The notes below the pieces were generated by a model. That model saw only the letters and a list, made by a program, of their open reading frames with translations, had not been told where the DNA came from and did no database searches. From positions 62,001 to 126,000 of the forward strand of contig NZ_JAGGOG010000036.1 in assembly GCF_018614655.1 (NCBI RefSeq): a stretch of 64,000 nt of DNA, read 5' to 3'. Positions 1 to 6,692 of this stretch are shown one piece after another. How positions within the stretch are numbered: position 1 is the first letter of the stretch; every line of letters begins with the position of its first letter. The position numbers and the translations under genes were made by a program. This DNA is from Pseudomonas fluorescens. Its GTDB lineage: Bacteria > Pseudomonadota > Gammaproteobacteria > Pseudomonadales > Pseudomonadaceae.

Positions 1-171
1 GTCAGTGCTTCGGAGTTGCTGGCGTACCGCTTGAGGATCAAAGGATGCAAATGCCTGAATAACCGGCTCATGGCGTTCAATCTGCCCAAGAAAATGCTCC
101 GCGACCACCGCCGCTGTCGTGGCTCCAGAGCGCACCGCCTCGGCAATGGCCGTTGCGTCGAGGTGGTTCAT
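1..171 (-). CDS. Amidase-signature family protein, N-terminal part (3' end outside window)
   Basis: Fifty-seven N-terminal residues are visible, from the ATG at 171-169 to the left edge. They begin MNHLDATAIAEAVRSGATTA and continue with a helix containing HFLGQIERHEPVIQAF. This helix-rich opening (two helices ending in an I-x-R-x-x-P-x-I-x-A-F segment) is typical of amidase-signature hydrolases such as GatA or allophanate-hydrolase relatives. The Ser-Ser-Lys catalytic region lies outside the window, so substrate cannot be judged. A strong ribosome site (GAGGAGG) sits 6 bases before the ATG. The stop of the upstream VOC gene is only 10 bases away, so the two are almost certainly one operon, divergent from the LysR gene at 720. 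Confidence 0.72.
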   Translation of the reverse strand, partial: MNHLDATAIAEAVRSGATTAAVVAEHFLGQIERHEPVIQAFASFDPQAVRQQLRSTD

Positions 172-181
172 GATCGCCTCC

Positions 182-607
182 TCACTTGGCAAACAACTGC
201 CCGAGATCCTTGAATGCCTTGAACTCCAGGGCATTACCGCAGGGGTCAAACAAAAACAGGGTCGCCTGCTCACCCACCTGTCCCTTGAAACGGATATGCG
301 GCTCCAGCACAAACCGCGCTCCACGCGCTTGCAGGCGCTGCGCGAGGGCATGCCAATCGTCCCAGCCCAGCACCACGCCAAAGTGCGGGACCGGCACGTC
401 ATGACCATCTACCGCGTTGGTGTGGGCAGCCTCCTGAGAAGCAGTTTTCGGGTGTTCATGGATCACTAACTGGTGGCCGAAGAAGTTGAAGTCGACCCAA
501 TGCTCGCTGGAACGGCCCTCCTCCAGGCCGAAGAGGTCACCGTAGAACAGCCGTGCTGCGGCCAGGTCGAACACCGGGATTGCCAAGTGGAAAGGTGCAA
601 GGGTCAT
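182..607 (-). CDS. VOC (glyoxalase/bleomycin-resistance/dioxygenase) family protein
   Basis: 141 aa. The protein has the paired beta-alpha-beta-beta-beta modules of the vicinal-oxygen-chelate fold: module one starts HLAIPVFDLAAARLFYGDLF, and the second half has HFGVVLGWDDWHALAQRL and ends DPCGNALEFKAF. The His near residue 7, the His in VIHEH, the His in HFGV and the Glu in ALEFK are the probable metal ligands. Members act as lyases, isomerases or dioxygenases, and the substrate cannot be read from sequence. It lies 10 bases upstream of the amidase gene and divergent from a LysR regulator, which suggests a small catabolic or detoxification unit controlled by that regulator. Confidence 0.85.
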   Translation of the reverse strand: MTLAPFHLAIPVFDLAAARLFYGDLFGLEEGRSSEHWVDFNFFGHQLVIHEHPKTASQEAAHTNAVDGHDVPVPHFGVVLGWDDWHALAQRLQARGARFVLEPHIRFKGQVGEQATLFLFDPCGNALEFKAFKDLGQLFAK

Positions 608-719
608 CAGGTCAAACCTCTGGGGTATTAAGTCTGTCCGAGTCTAGCCTTGCCTTTTACGATGAAAAGAAGATAGTTTTTGTGCTGAGCTCAAATTATT
701 TTGATTAATCGAGACACCG

Positions 720-1592
720 ATGCTACGAGAGCTGAAAACCTTCATCGCCGTCACCCGCCATGGCACGTTTGCGGCAGCAGGGATGCATATCGGGCTGACG
801 CAATCGGCGGTCAGTGCCCAGATCCGTCAGTTGGAACACGCACTCGGCGTGCAATTGTTCGACCGCACCGGGCGCCAGGCCATTCTCAATGCAGCGGGTA
901 TACGGGCGTTGCCACTGGCACGGGAAATCCTGGATACCTTCAATCGCATGGCCGTGCCGGTGGACGCCAATGAGTTTCGCGGAGAATTGAAAGTCGGCGC
1001 CATCACGACCGCCCAGACCGGCATGCTCCCTCAGGCCCTGGTGCACCTGCGCCAAATGGCTCCTGCGGTGGAATGCAAACTGGTTCCGGGCGTGTCCCTG
1101 GAGTTGCTCAGCCAGGTGGACGCTGGCGAGCTGGACCAGGCAATCATCATTCGCCCGCCTTTTGATCTGCCCAAGGAGCTGCACGTTAAGGTGCTGCGCA
1201 GGGAACCGTTTGTGCTGATCGTGCCCAACGCCGTCGAGGGCGATGATCCGCTGCAACTGCTCGACGCTCATCCCCATGTGCGCTACGACCGTACTTCATT
1301 TGGCGGACGGCTGGTCAGCCGCTTCCTGCGCGAACAAAAGCTGGAAGTGCAGGTAGCACTTGAGCTGGATGAACTGGAGGCCATTGTGAAGATGGTCGAA
1401 TGCGGCCTGGGCATCTCGCTGATTCCCCATGCAGGCCTGTGGCTGGAGCGGGAAGCAAAGATCCGTGTCATCCCGCTGGACGAGCTGACTTTTCACCGGG
1501 AAATCATCCTGCTGAGTCGGTACAGTCAGCGCAAGCTGCCAGTACCGCAATTATTTGCCCAATGCTTGATGGGCGGTGCCGACGACACCTGA
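720..1592 (+). CDS. LysR-family transcriptional regulator
   Basis: 290 aa, the usual LysR length. The N-terminal winged helix-turn-helix covers residues 1-60 (MLRELKTFIAVTRHGTFAAA, then QSAVSAQIRQLEHALGVQLF), followed by a PBP2-type effector domain from about residue 90. It is transcribed away from the VOC-amidase pair with 112 bases between the start codons, the classic layout for a LysR protein controlling its divergent neighbours. The effector is unknown. A strong hairpin terminator follows immediately. Confidence 0.93.
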   Translation: MLRELKTFIAVTRHGTFAAAGMHIGLTQSAVSAQIRQLEHALGVQLFDRTGRQAILNAAGIRALPLAREILDTFNRMAVPVDANEFRGELKVGAITTAQTGMLPQALVHLRQMAPAVECKLVPGVSLELLSQVDAGELDQAIIIRPPFDLPKELHVKVLRREPFVLIVPNAVEGDDPLQLLDAHPHVRYDRTSFGGRLVSRFLREQKLEVQVALELDELEAIVKMVECGLGISLIPHAGLWLEREAKIRVIPLDELTFHREIILLSRYSQRKLPVPQLFAQCLMGGADDT

Positions 1593-1597
1593 GCCAC

Positions 1598-1627
1598 AAA
1601 AAAGCCGCACATCTGTGCGGCTTTTTT
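1598..1627 (+). terminator. Intrinsic terminator after the LysR gene (bidirectional)
   Basis: Six A, then GCCGCACA, a two-base loop TC, TGTGCGGC and six T: a perfect 14-base stem with a U tract on either strand. It ends the LysR transcript and could also stop hicB transcription from the right. A nearly identical hairpin lies at 2501-2528. Confidence 0.9.
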
Positions 1628-1669
1628 GCTGATTGCCTGAAGTGCTCGATCTTTCTTCTAAACGAGAGG

Positions 1670-2071
1670 CTATACCGCCAATTCCCTCAATGCAGCTGTC
1701 GCCAGAAATCCTGAACGTGAAGCGTAGCGGTGATCCTTTTGTACTCGCTCGTCAATGCGACTCAGCAGGTGCTCCGGCAACGAGGCGTTGAATCTAACCG
1801 ACTTCCCCAAATACGGAGTCAGGTCAAAATCGATCACAGCCCACACACCGCCGGTGAAGTCCGGGTTTTCCAAGTGGGCATCAACTTCTTGCGCCTGAGG
1901 CAGCGCCTCCTCGTCGGCCACCAAGCCCTCCAAGTGCAATGCCAGCGCCTCGCGAACGTTATCCAGCGCTTCGGAAAACGAGGTGCCGGCAGAGAAGCAA
2001 CCCGGCACATCAGGTACCGTCACGCTGTAATCTGAGTCAGCGTCTTTATGTACAACCACGGGAAATTTCAT
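1670..2071 (-). CDS. hicB: HicB-family antitoxin
   Basis: 133 aa from the ATG at 2071, preceded by GGAGGAAAA. An upstream in-frame GTG at 2092 lacks a ribosome site. The N-terminal half is the degenerate RNase-H-like HicB fold (MKFPVVVHKDADSDYSVTVP, then DVPGCFSAGTSFSEAL), and the C-terminal 45 residues form a ribbon-helix-helix DNA-binding segment (GKSVRFNASLPEHLLSRID). HicB neutralises the HicA mRNA-interferase and autorepresses the locus. hicA lies 55 bases upstream in the usual toxin-first order. The antitoxin frame is intact although the toxin frame is damaged. Confidence 0.92.
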   Translation of the reverse strand: MKFPVVVHKDADSDYSVTVPDVPGCFSAGTSFSEALDNVREALALHLEGLVADEEALPQAQEVDAHLENPDFTGGVWAVIDFDLTPYLGKSVRFNASLPEHLLSRIDERVQKDHRYASRSGFLATAALRELAV

Positions 2072-2126
2072 TTTTCCTCCAGCGAAGGCCACCCTGAGGC
2101 GCCTTCGAAAACATCTACTCTCGCCA

Positions 2127-2294
2127 TCATTTGAGACCAGCGGATTTCAAAATACTGTGCAACGTGCCTTTTGCTATTTCTGACTTCGGGTGCGGAACGG
2201 TTACCCGGCCTGGCTTGGTTGAATGCTTGAATTGATGGTGACTCCCCTTGACCGCTACTTCAAACCATCCATCCACCAGTAATAAATCAATCAC
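2127..2294 (-). CDS. hicA: HicA-family toxin; canonical frame interrupted by TAG at codon 5
   Basis: The canonical start is the ATG at 2309-2307: M-R-S-R-stop-V-I-D-L-L-L-V-D-G-W, then EVAVKGSHHQFKH, SEIAKGTLHSILKSAGLK and TGA at 2129-2127. Only codon 5 (TAG, 2297-2295) breaks the 60-residue HicA frame, and everything after it is intact, including the GSHHQF segment with the catalytic His. The GTG at 2294 directly follows the stop, so a 55-aa protein could arise by reinitiation, lacking only the tip of helix 1. I give the 2294 start. The gene is either a recent pseudogene (CAG or GAG to TAG) or a toxin with reduced translation. The upstream G-rich stretch GGTGGGG just before the ATG is a plausible ribosome site for the canonical start. 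Confidence 0.8.
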   Translation of the reverse strand: MIDLLLVDGWFEVAVKGSHHQFKHSTKPGRVTVPHPKSEIAKGTLHSILKSAGLK

Positions 2295-2306
2295 CTATCT
2301 ACTTCG

Positions 2307-2370
2307 CATCCCCACCCCCCCCCAGTGTGTATATTACACACCACAGCTCCACTCGCAATTTTTATACACA
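2307..2370 (-). promoter_or_regulatory. hicAB promoter with overlapping palindromic operator and G9 tract
   Basis: On the minus strand TTGCGA and TAATAT are 16 bases apart, a plausible sigma-70 promoter. The -10 element lies inside a perfect inverted repeat GTGTGTA-TAT-TACACAC read on the plus strand (2325-2341), a likely HicB autoregulatory operator. Between the -10 and the hicA ATG is a run of nine G on the minus strand (2315-2323), a tract prone to slippage. Inferred from sequence only. Confidence 0.5.
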
Positions 2371-2500
2371 TCACACACAAAAGTCTGCTCAGTTTCTGAA
2401 CAGGCTCGCAAGAAAACATCATGGCAACACACCGATCATTTCCGCCAACAGCGTCATGTGAGCTTTTGTGTAGTGAGGCTCGGACTCCGTCGCCAATAAC

Positions 2501-2528
2501 AAAAAAAGCCGCACATCTGTGCGGCTTT
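2501..2528 (-). terminator. Intrinsic terminator after gcd
   Basis: On the minus strand the gcd stop is followed 17 bases later by AAAGCCGCACAGATGTGCGGC and seven T. The core hairpin has the same sequence as the one at 1598-1627. The 160 bases between it and the hicAB operator contain no gene that I can recognise. Confidence 0.88.
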
Positions 2529-2545
2529 CTCATGCCCATCACTCT

Positions 2546-4906
2546 CTATTTTTTGGGCAACGCATAAGCAATCACATAATCCCCACGATCCGGCGACTGC
2601 CGCGCGCCACCTGCTGTGAGCACGATGTATTGCGTGCCGGTTTTCGGCGAGACGTAGGTCATCGGGCCAGACTGGCTACCCACCGGTAAACGGGACTTCC
2701 AGATTTCGTTGCCGTTGGCGGTGTCGAAAGCGCGAAGGTAGAAGTCCTGGGTGCCGGCAAAAAACAGCAGGCCCGACTGTGTGGCCAGGGACGCGCCGAG
2801 GGTCGGCATACCGATAGGAATCGGCATGTGCATGCGGATGCCCAGCGGCCCGGTGTCTTCAACCGTACCCACCGGTACTTGCCAGACCAGCTTGTGGGTT
2901 TTCAGGTCGATGGCCGACATGGTGCCGAACGGTGGCTTCTGACACGGAATGCCGGCGGCCGAGAGGAAGCGCTCGCGCATGGCACCGAATGGGGTGCCTG
3001 CTTGCGGCACCACACCCATTTCGATGCCACTGGCGCCCGCTGCGATTTTGTCCCGCGGGATCATGTAGTTGGCCAGGCCCAGGCGCATGTCGTTGACGAA
3101 CATGTAGTGGGTGTTCGGGTCCACCGACACACTGCCCCAGTTCATCCCACCCAGGGAGCCGGGAAATTGCAGCGCGCGGTCCAGGCCCGGCGGGGTGTAC
3201 ACACCTTGATGGCGCATGCCTTTGAACTGGATACGGCACATCAACTGGTCAAACGGCGTGGCGCCCCACATGTCAGACTCGGTCAGTTGTTGATTGCCGA
3301 TCGAAGGCATGTCCACCGAGAACGGTTGAGTCGGCGAATAGCGTTCGCCGGGCACGTTGCCCTGAGGCACTGCGCGCTCTTCGACCCGGGCGATGGGCAC
3401 ACCGGTTTCGCGGTTGAGCAGGAAGATTTCACCTTGTTTGGTGACCTGGGCCAACGCCGGTTGCACCCCGCCCTTACCGTCCGGAATGTCATAGAGCAGC
3501 GGTTGTGCCGGCAGGTCGAAGTCCCAGAGGTCATGGTGCGTGGTCTGGAAGTGCCAACGTACCTGGCCGGTCTTCACATCGATGGCGACGATGGACGAAC
3601 TCCATTTGTCATCAAGGGCCGTGCGCTCGCCGGCGAAGAAGTCTGGCGTGGCATTACCGGTCGGCATGTAGACCAGGCCCAGCTTGGCGTCATAGGACAT
3701 GGCCGACCAGACATTAGGGGTGCCACGGGTATAGGTTTCACCCGGTGGCGGCCGCTTGGTGGTGTTCGGGTTGCCCGGATCCCAGGCCCAGATCAACTCA
3801 CCGCTGTGTACATCAAAGGCCCGCACCACACCTGGCGGTTCGCCGGTGGAGAAGTTGTCCGCCACACGACCGCCAACGATCACCACATTGCCCGCCACAA
3901 GCGGCGTCGAGGTCTGCTGGTAATAGCCGGCTTTGACTTCACCCATGTCGGTTGTCAGGTCCACCGTACCGTGGTCACCGAAGTCGTCACAGGGCGCGCC
4001 GGTTTCGGCGTCGAGTGCAATCAGGCGAGCATCACCCGTGGGAAGAAACAGGCGTTTCGCACACGCAGCAGGCGCTACGGGCTGGGCGCTGAGGCTGCTG
4101 TCGAAGTAACCCAGCCCGCGGCAACGCTGCCAATTTGGCCCACTGCCCTGAGGATCGAACTTCCAGCGCTGGGCACCGGTGTCTGCGTCCAGGGAAAAGA
4201 CTTTGCCGTAGGCGGTGCAGACGTAAACATTGTCGCCAATCTGCAACGGGGTGTTCTGGTCTTCGGCGCCGGAGCCGTTGCTCTCGGGAATGTCACCGGT
4301 GTGGAAGGTCCAGGCCACCTGGAGCTTGTCGATATTGCCTTTGTTGATCTGGTCCAGCGCGGCAAAACGATTACCGGCGGTGGTATTGCCCCAGTGGGCC
4401 CAGTCCTTTTGCTCAGCGCCCGGTGCAACCGGAGTGACGGCAGGCTCACTCGTGGCCTTGACCACATGGGTCGGCACAAACATATACGCTAACGTCGCGA
4501 TCACTCCAACGCCCAGCAACCCGACCACACCATAGGCGCCGCGCCCAGGCGTTGCACCCGACGCACGGGCCAGCTGTGGATAAATCAGCGCGACCACCAA
4601 GCCGATGACCGCAAAAGTCAGCACTCTCGACACCAGCGGCCAGTATTCCAGCCCGGTGTCCCAAACCGCCCAAATGGCCGTCAAGATCAGCGCTACACCG
4701 TATAGCCACGCCCCCGCAGGTTTACGTTTAGCGATCAGCAGGCCAGAAACAAGCATGGCCAGGCCCATCAACACGAAATACTGACTGCCACCCAACGCAA
4801 CCAGATAACCGCCACCGGCCACCAAGCCCAGGCCGATCAAGGCAATCAACAGCCCCAAGCCAACCAGCAACCATTTGCTGCCGACGGCAGCCCCAGAGTT
4901 ATTCAT
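2546..4906 (-). CDS. gcd: Membrane-bound PQQ-dependent glucose/quinate/shikimate-family dehydrogenase
   Basis: 786 aa from the ATG at 4906, close to the roughly 800 aa of Pseudomonas glucose dehydrogenase. About five transmembrane helices occupy residues 15-145. The periplasmic PQQ beta-propeller begins near residue 180 (HWGNTTAGNRFAALDQI) and contains HHDLWDFDLPAQP, the region of the catalytic Asp. Gcd oxidises glucose to gluconolactone in the periplasm and passes electrons to ubiquinone. Presence of the pqq operon 5 kb away supports cofactor supply. Quinate dehydrogenase belongs to the same family, but the five-helix anchor and length favour glucose dehydrogenase. An in-frame start 21 codons upstream (4969) lacks a better ribosome site. 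The strong terminator at 2501-2528 ends the transcript. Confidence 0.92.
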   Translation of the reverse strand: MNNSGAAVGSKWLLVGLGLLIALIGLGLVAGGGYLVALGGSQYFVLMGLAMLVSGLLIAKRKPAGAWLYGVALILTAIWAVWDTGLEYWPLVSRVLTFAVIGLVVALIYPQLARASGATPGRGAYGVVGLLGVGVIATLAYMFVPTHVVKATSEPAVTPVAPGAEQKDWAHWGNTTAGNRFAALDQINKGNIDKLQVAWTFHTGDIPESNGSGAEDQNTPLQIGDNVYVCTAYGKVFSLDADTGAQRWKFDPQGSGPNWQRCRGLGYFDSSLSAQPVAPAACAKRLFLPTGDARLIALDAETGAPCDDFGDHGTVDLTTDMGEVKAGYYQQTSTPLVAGNVVIVGGRVADNFSTGEPPGVVRAFDVHSGELIWAWDPGNPNTTKRPPPGETYTRGTPNVWSAMSYDAKLGLVYMPTGNATPDFFAGERTALDDKWSSSIVAIDVKTGQVRWHFQTTHHDLWDFDLPAQPLLYDIPDGKGGVQPALAQVTKQGEIFLLNRETGVPIARVEERAVPQGNVPGERYSPTQPFSVDMPSIGNQQLTESDMWGATPFDQLMCRIQFKGMRHQGVYTPPGLDRALQFPGSLGGMNWGSVSVDPNTHYMFVNDMRLGLANYMIPRDKIAAGASGIEMGVVPQAGTPFGAMRERFLSAAGIPCQKPPFGTMSAIDLKTHKLVWQVPVGTVEDTGPLGIRMHMPIPIGMPTLGASLATQSGLLFFAGTQDFYLRAFDTANGNEIWKSRLPVGSQSGPMTYVSPKTGTQYIVLTAGGARQSPDRGDYVIAYALPKK

Positions 4907-5028
4907 CGAGCTAACGTCCTTCCAGTAGTCACATCGGGAAAGAATGTACCAAATAGTTACTTTTAACAATCTGACACAGATAAAGCCGTGCGATCATCGG
5001 CGGAAATAAATTCCAGCACTTGCTTGAA

Positions 5029-5046
5029 TTGGAATTTTATTTCCAA
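5029..5046. promoter_or_regulatory. Palindrome in the gcd / sugar-binding-protein intergenic region
   Basis: TTGGAA-TTTTAT-TTCCAA is a perfect six-base inverted repeat. It lies between divergent genes, 57 bases before the binding-protein ATG and about 120 bases before gcd. It has operator-like geometry. The regulator is unknown. Confidence 0.4.
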
Positions 5047-5102
5047 TAATGTTCATTTTAGAAATCCCCTCGCACTCATAACAATAAAAAGGAAACTCCC
5101 TG

Positions 5103-6014
5103 ATGAAGCGTCTGTTCGGCTGCCTCTGTGCCCTGCTGCTGTCTACTGCCGCCCATGCCGAGTTGCGCATCGGGGTCAGCGTCGGACAGTTCGATAACTA
5201 CGTTTCCTACCTGGTGCAAGCCATGCAGGACCGGGCCAAGGCCTCACCTGATGAAGTGAAGTTGCAAGTGGAGGATTCCGCCAGCGACGTGGTCCGCCAG
5301 TTGAACCAAGTGGAAAGTTTTATCAGCCAGAAAGTCGACGCGATTATCGTCAACCCGGCAGACACCGCCGCTACCCGAAAAATCAGCGAGAAAGCCAGTG
5401 CCGCCGGCATCCCGCTGGTGTACATGAACAGCCGGCCGGAAGTGGATTCATTCCCGCCAGGTGTAGTCTTCGTCGGCACCGACGAGCGCGCCATCGGCCG
5501 GATGCAGATGGAATACCTGGCCGAGAAGATGGGCGGCAAGGGCAACCTGGCAATCATTCTCGGCCGCCTCGCCCACAGCGACACCGGCAAACGCACCAGT
5601 GGGGTCAAGGACGTACTGGCCAAATACCCGGACATCAAAGTCGTCGAGGAACAGTCCGGCGACTGGCAACGAGAGAAAGGCATGGACCTGATGAACGACT
5701 GGCTGACCAAGGGCAAAACCATCAATGCCGTGGCCTCGAACAATGACGAAATGGGCATCGGCGCCGCCATGGCCCTGCGTCAAACCGGGCACCAGGAGAT
5801 TCTGGTAGGCGGTATCGACGGCACACCGGACGGTTTACAGGCGCTGAAAAAGGGCCAACTGGCGGTCAGCGTGTTCCGCGACCCGGTGGCCATCGGCGCC
5901 GGCTCGGTGGACGCCGCGCTGATGCTGATCCAGCATGCCGCCCTGCAAGGTGACATCTGGGTTCCGACACAACTGGTCACGCCGGAAAACTACCAGCAAT
6001 TTCTGCGCAAGTAG
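5103..6014 (+). CDS. Periplasmic sugar-binding protein of the RbsB type (ABC transporter), orphan
   Basis: 303 aa with a clear Sec signal peptide (MKRLFGCLCALLLSTAAHAE; cleavage after AHA). It is a type-I periplasmic binding protein: ELRIGVSVGQFDNYVSYLVQ at the start, VDAIIVNPADTAAT in lobe 1, ASNNDEMGIGAAMALRQ and VGGIDGTPDGLQAL in lobe 2. This pattern fits ribose/inositol/rhizopine-type binding proteins. No permease or ATPase gene lies beside it, so it must work with a transporter encoded elsewhere or act as a chemoreceptor or sensor partner. AGGA lies 9 bases before the ATG. Confidence 0.88.
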   Translation: MKRLFGCLCALLLSTAAHAELRIGVSVGQFDNYVSYLVQAMQDRAKASPDEVKLQVEDSASDVVRQLNQVESFISQKVDAIIVNPADTAATRKISEKASAAGIPLVYMNSRPEVDSFPPGVVFVGTDERAIGRMQMEYLAEKMGGKGNLAIILGRLAHSDTGKRTSGVKDVLAKYPDIKVVEEQSGDWQREKGMDLMNDWLTKGKTINAVASNNDEMGIGAAMALRQTGHQEILVGGIDGTPDGLQALKKGQLAVSVFRDPVAIGAGSVDAALMLIQHAALQGDIWVPTQLVTPENYQQFLRK

Positions 6015-6063
6015 GCCGTTGCGAGCATCGATGAGGACGAGCCTGTAACATGTTCGCCCATTG

Positions 6064-6546
6064 ATGCCCGTGCCGGAGAACACCTTGCCCGTCCACCGCC
6101 CTCCCGTCCTCGATGAAATCGATCGCCAGTTGATCGCCGCCTTGCAAATCAACGCCCGCGAGAGCGTGGCCATGCTTGCCCGGCAACTGGGGATCGCCCG
6201 CACCACCGTCACTTCGCGGCTGGCACGCCTGGAAAAGACCCACGTGATCACCGGCTATGGCGTGCGTCTGGGCCAGCGTGTGGTGGATGGCGGCTTGCAG
6301 GCCTATGTCGGGATCACCGTGCAAGCACGTTCCGGCAAAGAAGTGCTGCGTCGGCTCAGTGCCATGGCGCAGGTCCAGCAACTCTGCGCGGTCAGCGGCG
6401 AGTTTGATTACGTGGCGTGGTTGCGCACCGATTCGCCGGAGCAGCTTGATCAACTGCTGGACCAGATCGGCAGTGTCGACGGTGTGGAGAAGACCACCAC
6501 CTCGATCATCCTCAGTAACAAATTGGACCGCGGACAACCAATCTGA
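6064..6546 (+). CDS. Lrp/AsnC-family transcriptional regulator, probable regulator of davBA
   Basis: 160 aa from the ATG at 6064. A TTG at 6085 has the better ribosome site (GGAG seven bases upstream) and would give 153 aa. The N-terminal helix-turn-helix is VLDEIDRQLIAALQINARES with MLARQLGIARTTVTSRLARL, and the C-terminal half is the RAM/ligand-binding ferredoxin-like domain (AYVGITVQ, then VSGEFDYVAWLR). Lrp-type proteins sense amino acids. The gene lies 146 bases upstream of davB in the same direction, so a role as lysine-responsive regulator of lysine catabolism is likely, but inferred. Confidence 0.88.
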   Translation: MPVPENTLPVHRPPVLDEIDRQLIAALQINARESVAMLARQLGIARTTVTSRLARLEKTHVITGYGVRLGQRVVDGGLQAYVGITVQARSGKEVLRRLSAMAQVQQLCAVSGEFDYVAWLRTDSPEQLDQLLDQIGSVDGVEKTTTSIILSNKLDRGQPI

Positions 6547-6580
6547 CCACCAATCTCGTCACTCCGACTAAAAACAACTC

Positions 6581-6606
6581 AATACGACGACACTTTGCGT
6601 CTTATT
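6581..6606. promoter_or_regulatory. Inverted repeat upstream of davB, candidate Lrp-type operator
   Basis: AATACGACG - 8 bases - CGTCTTATT. The arms match at 8 of 9 positions (only C/A differs). It lies about 87 bases before the davB ATG and just after the Lrp-type regulator gene, the expected place for that protein's binding site. Confidence 0.45.
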
Positions 6607-6692
6607 AACGAACGCTACGCTCCCTAGAATGGCTGCCATCTTTTCCTATACTCAGCGGGTCGTGCACCGCCGAGTTGCCAGCAAGGTCAGCC

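Noticed and set aside
2828..4492. Long open frame on the plus strand opposite gcd
   Set aside because: No ribosome site or known family. It mirrors the high-GC third codon positions of gcd, so it is a composition shadow.
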